From DASUSF01 sp036375275 (GTDB taxonomy: Bacteria; Pseudomonadota; Alphaproteobacteria; Geminicoccales; Geminicoccaceae), in assembly GCA_036375275.1 (NCBI GenBank), contig DASUSF010000117.1, forward strand, positions 1 through 6,603: 6,603 nt of DNA. The letters run 5' to 3'. Under the pieces are notes generated by a model. The model saw only the letters and a program-made list of their open reading frames with translations. It was not told where the DNA came from and did no database searches. The position numbers and the translations under genes were made by a program. Below are positions 1 through 6,332 of the stretch, one piece after another. The stretch's first letter is position 1; the number at the start of each line of letters is the position of its first letter.

Positions 1-45
1 CCCGGGCCGGCCGTTCGATGCGTTCGCAGCAGGCGAGGGACGGGA

Positions 46-1278
46 ATGGCGGCAGTCGAGCGCACCTCGAACGGGACCGACGACGTGGTGCAGGCCGCAC
101 GGTCGGCGGGCCTGCGCTACGTCTCGGACGATCAGCCGGGAATCACCCGCCGGCGGAGCGGCAGGGGCTTTGCCTACCGCGGCCCCGACGGCAAGGCGAT
201 CCGGGACCAGCGCGAGATCGCCCGGATCAAGGCGCTGGCGATTCCGCCGGCCTACACCGACGTCTGGATCTGTCCGCTGCCGAACGGTCATCTCCAGGCG
301 ACCGGGCGCGACGACCGGGGCCGGAAGCAGTACCGCTACCATCCGGACTGGCAGGCGGCGCGCGAGGCGGCGAAGTTCGACCGGATGCTGGCGTTCGGGC
401 GGAAGCTGCCGGCGATCCGCGAGCGGGTCGACCAGGACATGCGCCGGCGCGGCCTGGTCCGCGAGCGCGTCCTCGCGACCGTGATCCGCCTCCTCGAGAC
501 CACGCTGATCCGGGTCGGCAACGAGGAGTACGCGAAGCAGAACAAGAGCTTCGGCCTGACCACGCTCCGGGACCACCACGTCGAGATCGACGGCGCCAGG
601 CTGGTCTTCGAGTTCCGCGGCAAGGGCGGGAAGATGCACGAGGTGTCGGTGCGCGACCGTCGCCTCGCCCGGATCGTGCACGCCGTGCACGAGCTCCCTG
701 GCCATCACCTGTTCCAGTACATCGACGAAAATGGCGAGCGCCAGCCGGTCGGCTCCGAGGACGTCAACGCGTACCTCCGCGAGATCAGCGGCGAGGCCTT
801 CACCGCCAAGGACTTCCGCACCTGGGCCGGCACCGTCCTCGCCTCGTTCGCCCTCGCGGAGTTCGAGCGGGTCGACACCAAGGCGGCGGCGCGGCGCAAC
901 ATCAAGCGGGCGATCGAGCAGGTCGCGGGGCGGCTCGGCAACACCGTCGCGGTCTGCCGCAAGAGCTACGTCCATCCCGAGATCATCGAGTCCTACGGCG
1001 ACGGCAGCCTGCTCGACTTTCTGAAAGGCCGGGTCGAGGACGTGCTGCGCGAGGAACTCGGCGGGTTGTCGCCGGAGGAGGCGGTGGTGCTGGCCTTCCT
1101 CCAGCAGCGGCTGGACCGCGAGGTAGAGGCGCACCCGGCCAGGACCAAGGTCGAGCAGCATGCGCCGAAGGGGCTGAAGGCGGAGCTCGAGGCGTCGCTC
1201 GAGGAAGCACCCCTGCCGCCCGACCCCGCGGTGAAGCGGAAGCCGAGGTCGGGCCAAGCGCGCGCTCCGGCGAGCTAA
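46..1278 (+). CDS. DNA topoisomerase IB (poxvirus/bacterial type)
   Basis: Relaxes supercoiled DNA through a transient covalent 3'-phosphotyrosyl link, without ATP. The 410-residue protein has the N-terminal domain of bacterial enzymes (about 24-105, with GRGFAYRGPDG and IPPAYTDVWICP) and then the catalytic domain (about 110-335). The active-site residues known for this family can be placed: Arg156 in IRVGNEEYA, Lys193 in RGKGGK, Arg258 in KDFRTWAG, Asn299 in LGNT (Asn in the Deinococcus enzyme, His in vaccinia) and nucleophile Tyr308 in CRKSYVHP. Asn299 and Tyr308 are nine residues apart, the spacing known for vaccinia and Deinococcus. The tail after about 335 is charged, low in complexity and probably variable. 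The ATG at 46 has GAGGGA at 35-40, five bases upstream; a longer reading in another frame from 18 does not encode this family. Full length and apparently active. It stands alone, converging on the nucleoside operon. Confidence 0.96.
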   Translation: MAAVERTSNGTDDVVQAARSAGLRYVSDDQPGITRRRSGRGFAYRGPDGKAIRDQREIARIKALAIPPAYTDVWICPLPNGHLQATGRDDRGRKQYRYHPDWQAAREAAKFDRMLAFGRKLPAIRERVDQDMRRRGLVRERVLATVIRLLETTLIRVGNEEYAKQNKSFGLTTLRDHHVEIDGARLVFEFRGKGGKMHEVSVRDRRLARIVHAVHELPGHHLFQYIDENGERQPVGSEDVNAYLREISGEAFTAKDFRTWAGTVLASFALAEFERVDTKAAARRNIKRAIEQVAGRLGNTVAVCRKSYVHPEIIESYGDGSLLDFLKGRVEDVLREELGGLSPEEAVVLAFLQQRLDREVEAHPARTKVEQHAPKGLKAELEASLEEAPLPPDPAVKRKPRSGQARAPAS

Positions 1279-1300
1279 TCGCCCGGCGGACCGGAATCGA

Positions 1301-1330
1301 GAACCCCGCCGGCCCTGCCTGGCGGGGTTC
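1301..1330. terminator. GC-rich perfect hairpin between convergent genes
   Basis: GAACCCCGCC at 1301-1310 and GGCGGGGTTC at 1321-1330 are perfect inverted repeats around a 10-base loop. The stem starts 23 bases after the topoisomerase stop and about 215 bases beyond the deoA stop on the other strand. There is no run of T on either side, so it is not a classical intrinsic terminator. It may still pause polymerase or protect the 3' end of the topoisomerase transcript, perhaps for both convergent units. The rest of the gap (1331-1544) shows no gene I can support. Confidence 0.5.
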
Positions 1331-1544
1331 GATGCGACAGGGTCGATCCGCCCCGTCTGCCCGGCGCTCGCGTCGGGCTTCAGTCAATTCGACTGTGTGA
1401 CTTTCGGATCAGGTGTCTTGGTCCGGCGGAGTCATGCGGTCTAGGCACCCTCCTGCTGCGCTTTCCGATCCGCCCGTGACTTCTCGTCATCCATCAACTC
1501 CGTCACGGGAACACGCGACAGGTTGGTCCTGGCCGCGGATCGGG

Positions 1545-2909
1545 TCAAGGACTTTCGATCGTCTTTGCCGCCCCGACCAGGTCCAGGATCAGACGCCGCT
1601 CCGGCGGCGGCTCGCGCGCGATGACGAAGGCCCGCTGCAGGCGCGCCGCCGCCCGCGACGCCTGCTCCTCGCTCCGGGCATGGATCACGGCGAGGGGGCG
1701 GCCCGGACCGACCGCCTCGCCTTCCGCCGCGACCTCGCTGAGGCCGACCGCCGGATCGACGTCGTCTTCCGGATGGACCCGCCCGCCGCCGAGCTCGATC
1801 ACCGCGAGGCCGAGCGCCCGGGCGTCGATCGCCTCGACATGGCCCGCGCCCTCCGGCGCGACATCCTGCCGCAGCGGCGCGTCCGCCAGATGGCGGTCGG
1901 CATGCTCGAGCAGATCCGGCGGCCCGCCGAGGGCCCGCACCATGCGCGCGAACCGCTCCGCAGCCGTGCCCGACGCCAACGCCTCGCCGGCGCGGACGCG
2001 CCCGGCGGCCCGGTCCACAGCCAGCCCGGTCATGGCCAGGAGCTCGCCCGCGAGCGCGAGAGTCACCTCGAGCAGGCGCGGGTCGGCCGCGCGCCCGGCG
2101 AGCACGTCCACCGCTTCCCGCACCTCGAGCGCGTTGCCGGCGGTGCGCCCGAGGCACATGCTCATGTCGGTCATGAGGGCCCGGCACGGCAGACCCGCGC
2201 CCGCCGCGACCTCGACCAGCGCCTCCGCCAGCTCCCGCGCCGCCGCGTGCCCGGGCAGGAAGGCGCCGGAGCCGACCTTGACGTCCATGACCAGCGCGTC
2301 GAGGCCGGCGGCGAGCTTCTTGGACAGGATCGAGCTCACGAGCAGCGGCAGCGACTCGACCGTGCCGGTCACGTCGCGGATCGCGTAGAGCCGGCGGTCG
2401 GCCGGCGCGAGGTCCGGGGTCTGGCCGATGATCGCGCAGCCCGCCTCGCGGACCACGCGGCGGAAGAGGTCCAGATCCGGCTGGCTCCGATAGCCCGGGA
2501 TCGAGTCCAGCTTGTCGAGCGTGCCGCCGGTATGGCCGAGCCCGCGCCCCGACAGCATCGGCACGAAGGCGCCGCACGCCGCGAGCACCGGCGCCAGGAT
2601 CAGGCTCACCTTGTCGCCGACGCCCCCGGACGAGTGCTTGTCGACCACCGGCCCGTCGAGACCGGCCCACTCGAGGCGGACCCCGGAGGCGGTCATCGCG
2701 CGGGTCAGCGCCACCGTCTCCCTGCGCGTCATGCCCCTCACGACCACCGCCATGGCGAACGCGCCGACCTGGGCGTCGGCGATCGTTCCCCGGGTGAGGC
2801 CGTCGACGAAGAAGGCGATCTCGGCGTCGTCGAGCGCCGCGCCGTCCCGCTTCTTGCGCAGGATCTCCTGCGGCAGCACCGGCGCGACCTCAGCCGCCGC
2901 CATCCCCAT
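1545..2909 (-). CDS. deoA: Thymidine phosphorylase DeoA
   Basis: Catalyses phosphorolysis of thymidine or deoxyuridine to the free base and 2-deoxyribose-1-phosphate in the cytoplasm. From the chosen start it has 454 residues (E. coli DeoA is 440). Visible family features are the N-terminal helical domain (PQEILRKKRDG near 13-23 and FVDGLTRGTIADAQVGAFAMA), the phosphate-binding loop KHSSGGVGDK (91-100), the family signature LSGRGLGHTGGTLDKLDSIPG (about 119-139), and KKLAAGLDALVMDVKVGSGAF (197-217). A C-terminal alpha/beta domain is also present. Three ATGs lie close together at 2921, 2909 and 2903. I chose 2909 because GGAG at 2916-2919 sits six bases upstream; 2903 is also possible. Last gene of the operon; its start overlaps the end of deoC by about 20 bases. 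Confidence 0.96.
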   Translation of the reverse strand: MGMAAAEVAPVLPQEILRKKRDGAALDDAEIAFFVDGLTRGTIADAQVGAFAMAVVVRGMTRRETVALTRAMTASGVRLEWAGLDGPVVDKHSSGGVGDKVSLILAPVLAACGAFVPMLSGRGLGHTGGTLDKLDSIPGYRSQPDLDLFRRVVREAGCAIIGQTPDLAPADRRLYAIRDVTGTVESLPLLVSSILSKKLAAGLDALVMDVKVGSGAFLPGHAAARELAEALVEVAAGAGLPCRALMTDMSMCLGRTAGNALEVREAVDVLAGRAADPRLLEVTLALAGELLAMTGLAVDRAAGRVRAGEALASGTAAERFARMVRALGGPPDLLEHADRHLADAPLRQDVAPEGAGHVEAIDARALGLAVIELGGGRVHPEDDVDPAVGLSEVAAEGEAVGPGRPLAVIHARSEEQASRAAARLQRAFVIAREPPPERRLILDLVGAAKTIESP

Positions 2910-3705
2910 CCCCGTCTCCATCCTCGTCCGGCGCGCCGGCAGCACCCAGGATCCGCTCCAGGTCGTCGAGCAGCGCCGACGCGCCGAAGCGGACGGTCCG
3001 GGGCCGGACCCAGCCGGGGTTCAGGAAATGGTCGATCAGATAGAGGTACTGCGCGGCCTGCTGCGTGGTCCGGATGCCGCCCGAAAGCTTGAGCCCGACC
3101 TCGCCGTCGGCCTCCTCGATCACCGCCAGCAGGATTGCGGCCGCCTCGAGCGTCGCACCCACGGCAGCTTTGCCGGTCGAGGTCTTGAGGAAGTCGGGGC
3201 GGGCCATGATCGCCGCGCGCGCGGCGGCGGTGATCCGGGCCGGCTCGGCGAGGCGCCCGGTCTCGAGGATCACCTTCAGGGCCTGCTCGGGCGTCGCCTC
3301 GCGGCAGGCCTGGACCAGCTCGGTCACCAGCCCGACGTCGCCCTCCAGCGCCGCCTCCAGCGGGATGACGACGTCGATCTCCTCCGCCCCATCCGCGACG
3401 GCCGCCCCGACCTCACGGACCACCGCCGGGATGTCGTCGCCACCGTTCGGGAAGTTGGCGACCGTCGCCACCCTGACGCCGCTGCCCCGGAGCCGGTCCT
3501 TCATCAGCGGGACGAAGCGCGGGTAGGCGCATGCCGCGGCGACCCCGGCGTTCCGCGCCCGGTCGCAGAGCCGCCCGATGGCCGCCCCGTCGTCGGCGTC
3601 GTTCAGGGAGGTGAGGTCGACCAGCGGCAGGATGCGGGCGGCGGCCGCGGCGTCGCCCCGGGCGGCCGAGGCCTGGCCGAGCAGGTCGGGCGGAGTCTTG
3701 ATCAT
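2890..3705 (-). CDS. deoC: Deoxyribose-phosphate aldolase DeoC
   Basis: Class I aldolase that splits 2-deoxy-D-ribose-5-phosphate into acetaldehyde and glyceraldehyde-3-phosphate, the last step of deoxynucleoside catabolism. The protein has 271 residues (E. coli 259) and a TIM-barrel pattern. Key residues are Lys174 in DFLKTSTGK (Schiff-base lysine), Asp111 in EEIDVVIP (proton relay) and Lys206 in VGLKLSGGIRT. The start LPLVDLTSLND resembles the E. coli-type subfamily. The ATG at 3705 overlaps the upstream stop as ATGA and has GGAG at 3714-3717, eight bases upstream. The C-terminus ends in an unusual acidic glycine run, DEDGDGDGDGGG, encoded by the DNA carrying the deoA ribosome binding site; it is probably a by-product of that overlap and not catalytic. 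Confidence 0.96.
   Translation of the reverse strand: MIKTPPDLLGQASAARGDAAAAARILPLVDLTSLNDADDGAAIGRLCDRARNAGVAAACAYPRFVPLMKDRLRGSGVRVATVANFPNGGDDIPAVVREVGAAVADGAEEIDVVIPLEAALEGDVGLVTELVQACREATPEQALKVILETGRLAEPARITAAARAAIMARPDFLKTSTGKAAVGATLEAAAILLAVIEEADGEVGLKLSGGIRTTQQAAQYLYLIDHFLNPGWVRPRTVRFGASALLDDLERILGAAGAPDEDGDGDGDGGG
2910..2919 (-). promoter_or_regulatory. deoA ribosome binding site inside the deoC 3' end
   Basis: On the minus strand GGAG (2919-2916) precedes the ATG at 2909 by six bases. It lies inside the last codons of deoC, so the purine-rich GAYGGR repeats there serve both as coding sequence and as ribosome-loading signal. This supports coupled translation of deoC and deoA and decides the deoA start. 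Confidence 0.55.
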
Positions 3706-4919
3706 CGGGCGATCTCCGGAACGAGCGCACGCAGGAACCGCTCGAGGTCGAGGGCGGCGCGCGCCGCCACCTCGAGCGTCTGCTCATGCGACAGCGGCCC
3801 CGCGGCGATGCCGGCCGCGAGGTTGGTCACGATCGAGAAGCCGAGCACCCGGAGGCCGCAGTGCCGGGCGGCGATCGCCTCCGGCACGGTCGACATCCCG
3901 ACGAGGTCGGCGCCGAGAGCGCGGAAGGCGCGGATCTCGGCCGGGGTCTCGAAGCAGGGCCCGAGGGTCGCGAGGTAGACCCCGCGGGCGAGGTCGAGGC
4001 CGGTCCGACCCGCCACCGCGAGAGCCCGCTCGCGCAGCGTGCGGTCGTAGACCTCGCTCATGTCGGGAAAGCGCGGGCCGATCGCCTCGTCGTTCGCCCC
4101 GACCAGCGGGTTCCGGCCGGTGAGGTTGATGTGGTCCTCGATCAGGGCGATCCGGCCGGCGCCGATCTCGGGGCGGAGCGAGCCCGCGGCGTTGGTCAGG
4201 ATCAGGGTCTCGCAGCCGAGCGCCATCAGGGTGCGCGGCAGGATGGCGGTCGCGGCGGCCGGCCCGCCCTCGTAGAGGTGCACCCGCCCCTGCAGGCAGG
4301 CGAGCGGGACACCCTCCAGGGCCCCCAGCACCAGCCGGCCGCCGTGGCCCTCGACCGACGGCTCGGGGAAGCCCGGGAGATCGCGGTAGGGGATCGAGAC
4401 CGCATCCTCGAGCCCATCCGCGATGGCGGCGAGCCCCGAGCCGAGGATCAGCCCGATCCGGGGCGCCGCATGCGGCGCCCGCCGGCGCACCACGGCCGAC
4501 GCGGTCCCGGACGAGCTGCCCGGAACGCTCTCCCCGCCGGGCGCCAGCCTGAAGGACCACGGCAGCAGGTCGCCGAGGGCGACGGTCCGCCGGACGCCCC
4601 GAGGCGACGCGAGGTGGACCGGCACCTCCGGGCGCGCGAACTCGGCGAGGCGCTGGCGGCAGCCGCCGCAGGGGGTGACCGGGTCCGGCCCGTCGGCCAG
4701 CACCAGGACCTCGACCACCGCGCGCTCGCCGGCGGCGACCATGGCGGCCAGAGCCGCGGTCTCGGCGCAGATCCCCTCCGGATAGCTCGCATTCTCGACG
4801 TTGGCACCGGCATGGGTCCGGCCCGACGCCGCCCGCACCGCCGCCCCCACCCGGAAGCCGGAGTACGGCGCGTGCGCGTTCGCCTGAGCCGCCCGTGCGG
4901 CCTCGAAGAGGTCGTCCAT
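3702..4919 (-). CDS. cdd-punA: Cytidine deaminase-purine nucleoside phosphorylase fusion
   Basis: A 405-residue two-domain enzyme in one uninterrupted frame. Residues 1-123 are a small zinc cytidine deaminase: YSGFRVGAAV, NVENASYP, zinc ligand Cys51 and catalytic Glu53 in CAETAAL, and Cys84/Cys87 in PCGGCRQ, ending in the usual LLPWSF. A Gly/Ser/Pro linker (about 124-139) leads to a class II trimeric-type purine nucleoside phosphorylase (about 140-405): GLILGSGL, QGRVHLYEG (His214, Tyr216, Glu217), NAAGS (243-247), GPCFETPAE (Glu324), VGMSTVPEAIAARH, and FSIVTN with Asn366. The Glu/Asn pair is what human PNP uses for 6-oxopurines, so hypoxanthine and guanine nucleosides are the likely substrates. 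The ATG at 4919 has a strong GGAGG; the frame continues further upstream to 5165 but that part is not conserved. No ATG and no SD-backed start lies between the domains. First gene of the operon, overlapping deoC as ATGA. Confidence 0.93.
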   Translation of the reverse strand: MDDLFEAARAAQANAHAPYSGFRVGAAVRAASGRTHAGANVENASYPEGICAETAALAAMVAAGERAVVEVLVLADGPDPVTPCGGCRQRLAEFARPEVPVHLASPRGVRRTVALGDLLPWSFRLAPGGESVPGSSSGTASAVVRRRAPHAAPRIGLILGSGLAAIADGLEDAVSIPYRDLPGFPEPSVEGHGGRLVLGALEGVPLACLQGRVHLYEGGPAAATAILPRTLMALGCETLILTNAAGSLRPEIGAGRIALIEDHINLTGRNPLVGANDEAIGPRFPDMSEVYDRTLRERALAVAGRTGLDLARGVYLATLGPCFETPAEIRAFRALGADLVGMSTVPEAIAARHCGLRVLGFSIVTNLAAGIAAGPLSHEQTLEVAARAALDLERFLRALVPEIAR

Positions 4920-4923
4920 CGCA

Positions 4924-4928
4924 CCTCC
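4924..4928 (-). promoter_or_regulatory. Strong Shine-Dalgarno for the cdd-punA fusion
   Basis: On the minus strand GGAGG is followed by TGCG and the ATG at 4919-4917. It fixes the start at the conserved MDDLFEAARAAQ, where cytidine deaminases normally begin, and not at the ATG far upstream at 5165. Confidence 0.8.
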
Positions 4929-5176
4929 AGCCGCGAACCCTACACGGGTCCGGCCGCCGCAGCCAGCGGGCTCCGGCCGTTCGCCCGCAAGAGCAACTCG
5001 TTGAAAATGGCTCTGTCCTCGGGTTCGTTTCGCCTGGCAGCCGTTTCCCTCACATCCGGCGGGCCGGACAATAATCCTATCACGCAGTGCCGGCGAGATC
5101 CACCTCATGGTAGGCCGTGCTCCACGGGCTTGGCTCATCCCGCGGCCCTGACCTCGTGCGTTCATTCCGCTAGTCT

Positions 5177-5253
5177 AGAGAGCAGTTTCCGATGAGATGG
5201 ACCACCTTCAAGTCGAGGCAGACCCTTTGCTCATCGGAAGACAACTGCTCTCT
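5177..5253. repeat. Palindromic element 1 (imperfect inverted repeat)
   Basis: The left arm at 5177-5196 (AGAGAGCAGTTTCCGATGAG) is the reverse complement of the right arm at 5230-5253, except for four extra bases (GACA or equivalent) in the right arm. The 33-base centre has no strong pairing. It is flanked by TCTAG on the left. Its ends resemble element 2 next door. Short dispersed palindromes with such termini are known in Hyphomicrobiales genomes (RIME/REP-like), but membership of a named family is inference. Confidence 0.75.
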
Positions 5254-5262
5254 CTCGACGAT

Positions 5263-5329
5263 GTAGAGCATCTTTATCCGCGTAGAACCGCTCAGGAAAG
5301 CGGTTCTATCTAAGCGGATGATGCTCTAC
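5263..5329. repeat. Palindromic element 2 (long inverted repeat)
   Basis: GTAGAGCATC (5263-5272) and GATGCTCTAC (5320-5329) are perfect outer arms. Inside, ATCCGCGTAGAACCGCT (5276-5292) pairs with AGCGGTTCTA plus AGCGGAT on the right (5298-5319), with a few extra bases between the two blocks. The loop is only about six bases (CAGGAA). The whole element can fold into one hairpin of roughly 65 bases. It begins ten bases after element 1 and ends just before the Uma2 start, which makes the ATG at 5318, inside the right arm, an unlikely start codon. Confidence 0.8.
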
Positions 5330-5342
5330 CATGCCGGCATGG
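5329..5342. repeat. 14-bp perfect palindrome over the Uma2 start codon
   Basis: CCATGCCGGCATGG equals its own reverse complement and contains the chosen ATG at 5339-5341. It could be an operator, an RNA structure affecting initiation, or chance in GC-rich DNA. The match is certain; a function is not. Confidence 0.45.
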
Positions 5343-5929
5343 CAGACGCGACCGCCTCATCAGGGCCGGTGCTGGCCACCGTCGAAGACTTCCTCGCCTG
5401 GGTCGAGCCGCAGGCCGAGCGCTACGAGTTCGTCGACGGCCGCCTCGTGCTGATGGCGGGCGGCAGCGAGCAGCACAACGACATCCAGGTCAACCTCCTG
5501 AGCGCGCTCCGGCGCCGCCTCCGGGGCACGCCCTGCAAGCCGAACGGCAGCGACCTCCTGATCCGGATCGACGACCGGACCGGCCGCTTCCCGGACGCGA
5601 GCGTCTCCTGCGGGCGGGAGGGCGGCCACGCGATCACCTCGCCGGTGGCGGTCTTCGAGATCCTGTCGCCAACCACGGAGCTCCTCGACCGGAGCGGGAA
5701 GCGGCGCGACTACCAGAGGCTGCCCAGCCTCCAGCATTACGTGCTGATCGCTCAGGACACGGCGCGCGTCGAGATCTACACCCGGCGCGAGGCCGGCTGG
5801 GGGTTTCAGGAGATCGACGACATGGCAGCCGCCATCCCCCTGGACGCGCTCGGGATCGACCTGCCGCTCGCCGAGATCTATGACGCGGTGCCGCTGACCA
5901 ATGAAGAAGAGCCGGCGACGCCTGCATGA
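5339..5929 (+). CDS. Uma2 family (DUF820) endonuclease-like protein
   Basis: A 196-residue member of the Uma2 family, predicted to have the PD-(D/E)XK nuclease fold. The biological role is unknown; members are numerous in cyanobacteria, actinobacteria and some alphaproteobacteria. Visible motifs are VEDFLAWVEPQAERYEFVDG (15-34, Glu30), SEQHNDIQVNL (His46), FPDASVSCG (Asp86, putative metal ligand), VAVFEILSPTTE (Glu107), Lys121 in SGKRRDYQ, and LPSLQHYVLIAQD, all in the usual order, so the protein looks intact. An in-frame ATG at 5318 would add seven residues but lies in a palindromic repeat; 5339 starts just before the conserved region. Neither start has a good Shine-Dalgarno. The last 98 codons lie opposite the run-on of the neighbouring DUF5615 frame. 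Confidence 0.87.
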   Translation: MADATASSGPVLATVEDFLAWVEPQAERYEFVDGRLVLMAGGSEQHNDIQVNLLSALRRRLRGTPCKPNGSDLLIRIDDRTGRFPDASVSCGREGGHAITSPVAVFEILSPTTELLDRSGKRRDYQRLPSLQHYVLIAQDTARVEIYTRREAGWGFQEIDDMAAAIPLDALGIDLPLAEIYDAVPLTNEEEPATPA

Positions 5930-6332
5930 CGAGGAGCACCGCGAGCGAGTGCGGGAGCGGCGCCACCATGTCAGCTCCGTCCGCGGGCGGCAGGACGGAA
6001 CGGATGCGACGCCCGCGCACGGTCACCACGGCGCCGACCAGTTGGACATCGCCATATCGGTCCAGGATCTCGGACATCAGCTCGATGCGCTCGACCGTCG
6101 GAAGGTCGGGAAGCCGGATCAGACCGGCGTGGGTGTGATTGCGTTGATGAACGAGTTGGCCGAAATCGGTGTCGATCGTCACGAGAAGGCGGCTTTCCTT
6201 CATAGCCATCCGGAGCAGTTCCGCATCACCCGGATCGCGGGCCAGCGAACGAACCTCGAGAACATCGTGTCCTCTGCTCCGCAACCAGTCCGCGAGCTTC
6301 CGGCCAGCACAGCGGTCGATGAGAAATCTCAA
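5634..6332 (-). CDS. DUF5615 PIN-like protein with run-on C-terminus
   Basis: Residues 1-118 match the DUF5615 family of PIN-like presumed nucleases, usually the toxin-like partner of DUF433: RFLIDRCAGRKLADWL, GHDVLEV, DPGD (33-36), LLVTIDTDFGQLVH (49-62, with the family acidic residues Asp54 and Asp56), and AGLIRLPDLP. The start is inferred as TTG at 6332, overlapping the DUF433 stop as TTGA, with AAGGG three bases upstream; no ATG or GTG fits and this is where family members begin. The family is usually about 110-120 residues, but this frame runs to 232. Residues after about 135 are antisense to the Uma2 gene and rich in Arg, Pro, Ser and Ala, like shadow translation. A TGA in another frame at 5971-5973 lies where the protein would be expected to stop, so an indel may have removed the original end. 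Confidence 0.75.
   Translation of the reverse strand: MRFLIDRCAGRKLADWLRSRGHDVLEVRSLARDPGDAELLRMAMKESRLLVTIDTDFGQLVHQRNHTHAGLIRLPDLPTVERIELMSEILDRYGDVQLVGAVVTVRGRRIRSVLPPADGADMVAPLPHSLAVLLVMQASPALLHWSAAPRHRSRRAAGRSRARPGGWRLPCRRSPETPSRPRAGCRSRRAPCPERSARNAGGWAASGSRAASRSGRGAPWLATGSRRPPPAR

Larger units (their letters stand above)
4920..5338. other. Divergent intergenic region with palindromic repeats
   Basis: About 420 bases without a supported gene, between the starts of the minus-strand nucleoside operon and the plus-strand Uma2 gene. It should hold both promoters. I could not pick a convincing -35/-10 pair: a TAGGAT-like hexamer near 5075-5085 on the minus strand has only a poor -35 match upstream. 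The right half (5177-5342) is less GC-rich and filled by palindromes, listed separately. A shorter pair, AGAGC (4990-4994) and GCTCT (5010-5014), may be a decayed copy of the same kind of element. Frames crossing this region look like chance extensions. Confidence 0.6.

Noticed and set aside
18..1400. 460-residue plus-strand open frame over the topoisomerase
   Set aside because: Arg/Pro/Gly/Ala-rich shadow in another frame; the family motifs are all in the frame starting at 46.
1405..1425. Small inverted repeat CGGATCA/TGGTCCG as a terminator
   Set aside because: Needs a G-U pair on one strand, has a mismatch on the other, and has no T-run; too weak.
1441..1494. Possible 17-residue peptide (minus strand, MDDEKSRADRKAQQEGA) after deoA
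   Set aside because: It has GGAG only three bases before the ATG, is very short, and cannot be separated from chance without comparison.
1413..3978. Long plus-strand open frames opposite deoA and deoC (1413-3092, 2512-3978)
   Set aside because: Antisense shadows typical of very GC-rich DNA; no recognisable domains, and every catalytic motif lies in the minus-strand frames.
5041..5110. Sigma-70-like promoter for the nucleoside operon
   Set aside because: The TAGGAT-like -10 has only about three of six -35 matches at 17 bases; not distinguishable from chance.
4920..5165. N-terminal extension of the cytidine deaminase frame up to 5165
   Set aside because: About 82 residues without family similarity, upstream of a strong GGAGG and the usual deaminase N-terminus at 4919.
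3786..5195. 469-residue plus-strand open frame opposite the cdd-punA fusion
   Set aside because: Low-complexity charged sequence without motifs, antisense to a well-supported enzyme.
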